Shown here: one piece after another, positions 5,387 through 6,960 of the stretch
Layout of the letters: each line of letters opens with the position of its first letter
Numbering within the stretch: the stretch's first letter is position 1
Position numbers and translations under genes: made by a program
DNA from: Alphaproteobacteria bacterium
GTDB lineage: Bacteria; Pseudomonadota; Alphaproteobacteria; Micropepsales; Micropepsaceae
NCBI GenBank assembly: GCA_028869725.1
Contig: JAGWRJ010000417.1
Span: 1 to 6,960, forward strand
Length of the DNA stretch: 6,960 bases
Direction: 5' to 3'
Notes under the pieces: model-generated
Told to the model about the DNA's origin: nothing
Seen by the model: the letters and a program-made list of their open reading frames with translations, nothing else
Database searches by the model: none

Positions 5387-5983
5387 ATGCCCCAGAAGGC
5401 CGCAATGAAGGTTTCCCATCGCTCAAGTCCACTTGCCGAACAGTTCGAATTTCTTCGCGGGTTGATCGCCAGTCCCAAGGGCGTAGGCGCCATTGCTCCG
5501 TCGAGTGCGGCTCTGGCGCGGGCTATCGCTGCGCAGGCTGATCCGGATAGGCCCGGGCCGGTGCTCGAACTTGGCCCTGGAACCGGCGTGGTGACAGAGG
5601 CGCTCATTGCCCGCGGCTTTCGTGCCGACCGCATCACTGCCATTGAATATGATCCGGAGTTTGTCCGGCGCGTGCGCGAACGCTGTCCGGGCGTCAATGT
5701 GATCCAGGGTGATGCTTTTGCCCTCGATACAACGCTGAAGCCTGAGGACACTGGCTTTTGTGCCATCATCTCGGGAATTCCTCTGCTCAACTGGCCGATC
5801 GAGCGGCGCAAGGCGTTGATTGAAGGAGCGCTTGCCCGGGTGCAGCCCGGGGCGCCATTGATCCAGTTTTCCTACGGCTTGACACCGCCCATGCCGGCAA
5901 CCGAACGCTTCGACGTGCGTCGGGCTGCCGTGATCTGGGCGAATCTGCCGCCCGCCAGGGTCTGGGTGTACCGTTCGCGCTAG
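5387..5983 (+). CDS. pmtA: SAM-dependent methyltransferase, probable phospholipid N-methyltransferase (PmtA-like)
   Basis: PmtA methylates phosphatidylethanolamine at the membrane surface, using S-adenosylmethionine, towards phosphatidylcholine. The 198-residue product fits the short Sinorhizobium-type family. It has an amphipathic N-terminal part with FEFLRGLIASPKGVGAIAPS (20-39), a pattern characteristic of this family, then SAM motif I VLELGPGTG (59-67). Acidic E87 follows the second strand (ITAIEYD), and D109 lies in VIQGDAF. The motif IISGIPLLN (127-135) stands where related methyltransferases have the catalytic loop. The C-terminus WANLPPARVWVY is also family-like. No transmembrane segment is seen, as expected of a peripheral protein. 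An alternative start at 5363 would add eight residues. From memory, a pmtA gene lies downstream of dnaKJ in Bradyrhizobium, which supports the call. A different small-molecule or rRNA adenine methyltransferase is the main alternative. Confidence 0.78.
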   Translation: MPQKAAMKVSHRSSPLAEQFEFLRGLIASPKGVGAIAPSSAALARAIAAQADPDRPGPVLELGPGTGVVTEALIARGFRADRITAIEYDPEFVRRVRERCPGVNVIQGDAFALDTTLKPEDTGFCAIISGIPLLNWPIERRKALIEGALARVQPGAPLIQFSYGLTPPMPATERFDVRRAAVIWANLPPARVWVYRSR

Positions 5984-5986
5984 GTG

Positions 5987-6940
5987 CTACGCTGCGCTGG
6001 CCTCGGCCAGGAGTGCCTGCGCCTGTGCGTCGAGCTTGAGCGTCGCTGCTGCGGCGAGGTCTTCCACCTGCGAGGGGGAACTGGCGCTTGCAATCGGTGC
6101 GGTCACGGCGGGCTGGGCCATGAGCCATGCCAGCGCCACTTGCGCAGGCGTCGCGGCCAGCCGTGCTGCAATCTGGTCGAGTGCTGACAGAATGCGTTCT
6201 CCGCGCGGGTTCAGATACTTTTTGACGACTCCTGCACCACGCGGGCTTTTGGCGACATCCGCCTGTGTCCGGTATTTGCCAGTCAAAAAGCCTGCTGCAA
6301 GACCGTAATAGGGAACCACGCCGATCTTTTCACGCAGACACAGTTCGGCAAGTTCGCCTTCGAAGGCAGCGCGATCACAAAGATTGTACAGCGGTTGCAG
6401 AATTTCGTAGCGCGGCAGCGCACGCGTACTTGCAGTTTGCAGCGCCTGGGACAGGCGGGGAGCGCTGTAGTTCGACGCGCCGATCATCCGCACCTTGCCC
6501 TGCCGCACCAGTCGGGCAAACGCTTCGAGCGTTTCATCGAGCGGAGTGTCCTCATGATCGCGATGGGCGAAGTAGATGTCGATGTAATCGGTTTTCAGGC
6601 GCCGCAGCGAGCCCTCGGCGGCTTCAGTGATCTGTGTGGCTGAAAGACCCGGTTTGCCACCTATCGGCAGCATGCCGACCTTTGTCGCAAGCACGATCTG
6701 GCTGCGGCTTTTGCGCGCTGCCATCCAGTTACCCAGTACGGTTTCGGATTCCCCACCCTTGTGGCCGGGCGCCCAAGCCGAATAGACGTCTGCAGTATCG
6801 ATGGCATTGAACCCGGCCGCAACGAAAGCGTCGAGCACGGCAAAGCTGGTAGGCTCATCTGCGGTCCAGCCGAACACGTTGCCGCCTAACATGATTGGGG
6901 CAATGCTTATATCGCTCTTGCCAATCTGACGCTGTTGCAT
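5987..6940 (-). CDS. Aldo/keto reductase, NADPH-dependent
   Basis: This 317-residue cytoplasmic oxidoreductase has the (beta/alpha)8 barrel fold of the aldo/keto reductase family, which reduces aldehydes and ketones with NAD(P)H. The complete catalytic tetrad is visible: D48 and Y53 in AIDTADVY, K87 in LATKVG, and H126 in YFAHRD. Cofactor- and substrate-lining segments follow: GASNYS (154-159), QPLYNL (182-187), VVPYYGLAAGFLTGKYR (208-224) and PIASASSPSQVE (282-293), the last matching the NADP-phosphate-binding region. The beginning RQIGKSDISIAPIMLGG is typical of the Tas/YghZ-like branch. The start is supported by an AAAGGAG site at 6947-6953. The substrate cannot be told from sequence. Its stop lies 3 bases from that of the convergent methyltransferase gene, and it is not part of either operon to the left. 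Confidence 0.93.
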   Translation of the reverse strand: MQQRQIGKSDISIAPIMLGGNVFGWTADEPTSFAVLDAFVAAGFNAIDTADVYSAWAPGHKGGESETVLGNWMAARKSRSQIVLATKVGMLPIGGKPGLSATQITEAAEGSLRRLKTDYIDIYFAHRDHEDTPLDETLEAFARLVRQGKVRMIGASNYSAPRLSQALQTASTRALPRYEILQPLYNLCDRAAFEGELAELCLREKIGVVPYYGLAAGFLTGKYRTQADVAKSPRGAGVVKKYLNPRGERILSALDQIAARLAATPAQVALAWLMAQPAVTAPIASASSPSQVEDLAAAATLKLDAQAQALLAEASAA

Positions 6941-6946
6941 GACAGG

Positions 6947-6953
6947 CTCCTTT
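6947..6953 (-). promoter_or_regulatory. Ribosome binding site of the aldo/keto reductase gene
   Basis: On the minus strand AAAGGAG precedes the ATG (6938-6940) by 6 bases, a near-ideal Shine-Dalgarno site. The promoter lies outside the window. Confidence 0.8.
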
Positions 6954-6960
6954 CAGGTGC

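Noticed and set aside
5984..5986. A terminator between the convergent methyltransferase and aldo/keto reductase genes
   Set aside because: Only 3 bases separate the two stops and no T-flanked hairpin is evident around them.
1..6960. A novel defence, mobile or biosynthetic system
   Set aside because: Every substantial gene belongs to a known core family, and there are no transposase, phage, toxin-antitoxin or CRISPR signs.

Overview
The window looks like a chromosomal core region of an alphaproteobacterium, most likely of the order Hyphomicrobiales (Rhizobiales). Three things point there. The SOS operator has the alphaproteobacterial form (GTTC-N7-GTTC). The heat-shock promoter matches the alphaproteobacterial RpoH consensus rather than the E. 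coli one. The gene set mmcB, mmcQ-like, dnaK, dnaJ and pmtA-like is typical of this group. The sequence is GC-rich, and I see no insertion sequence, phage gene, CRISPR array, tRNA or rRNA.

Layout, left to right. (1) The C-terminal part of a ferritin-like di-iron protein (1-612), cut by the window edge and closed by a strong hairpin terminator (635-661). (2) A small DNA-damage operon: a SOS box (855-869) inside a sigma-70-like promoter, then mmcB (880-1335), a putative PD-(D/E)XK nuclease, overlapped at TGATG by an MmcQ/YjbR-family gene (1335-1763). (3) The heat-shock pair: an RpoH-type promoter (1827-1855), dnaK (1982-3889), a spacer able to form two mutually exclusive GC-rich hairpins (3896-3971), and dnaJ (3999-5129). 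(4) A 257-base spacer containing a 30-base imperfect palindrome, then a short SAM-dependent methyltransferase resembling phospholipid N-methyltransferase PmtA (5387-5983). (5) A convergent aldo/keto reductase on the minus strand (5987-6940), whose stop lies 3 bases from that of the methyltransferase.

How the genes work together. DnaJ delivers unfolded clients to DnaK and stimulates its ATPase; GrpE is not in the window. MmcB and the MmcQ-like protein belong to families linked by name and, for MmcB, by regulation to mitomycin C damage. The LexA box makes them a likely SOS transcription unit directly upstream of the heat-shock unit, with no clear terminator between. The methyltransferase probably makes phosphatidylcholine precursors from phosphatidylethanolamine.

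I did not find a previously undescribed system. The observations most worth checking are regulatory: the SOS box with a predicted leaderless mmcB transcript, the alternative hairpins between dnaK and dnaJ, and the palindrome upstream of the methyltransferase.
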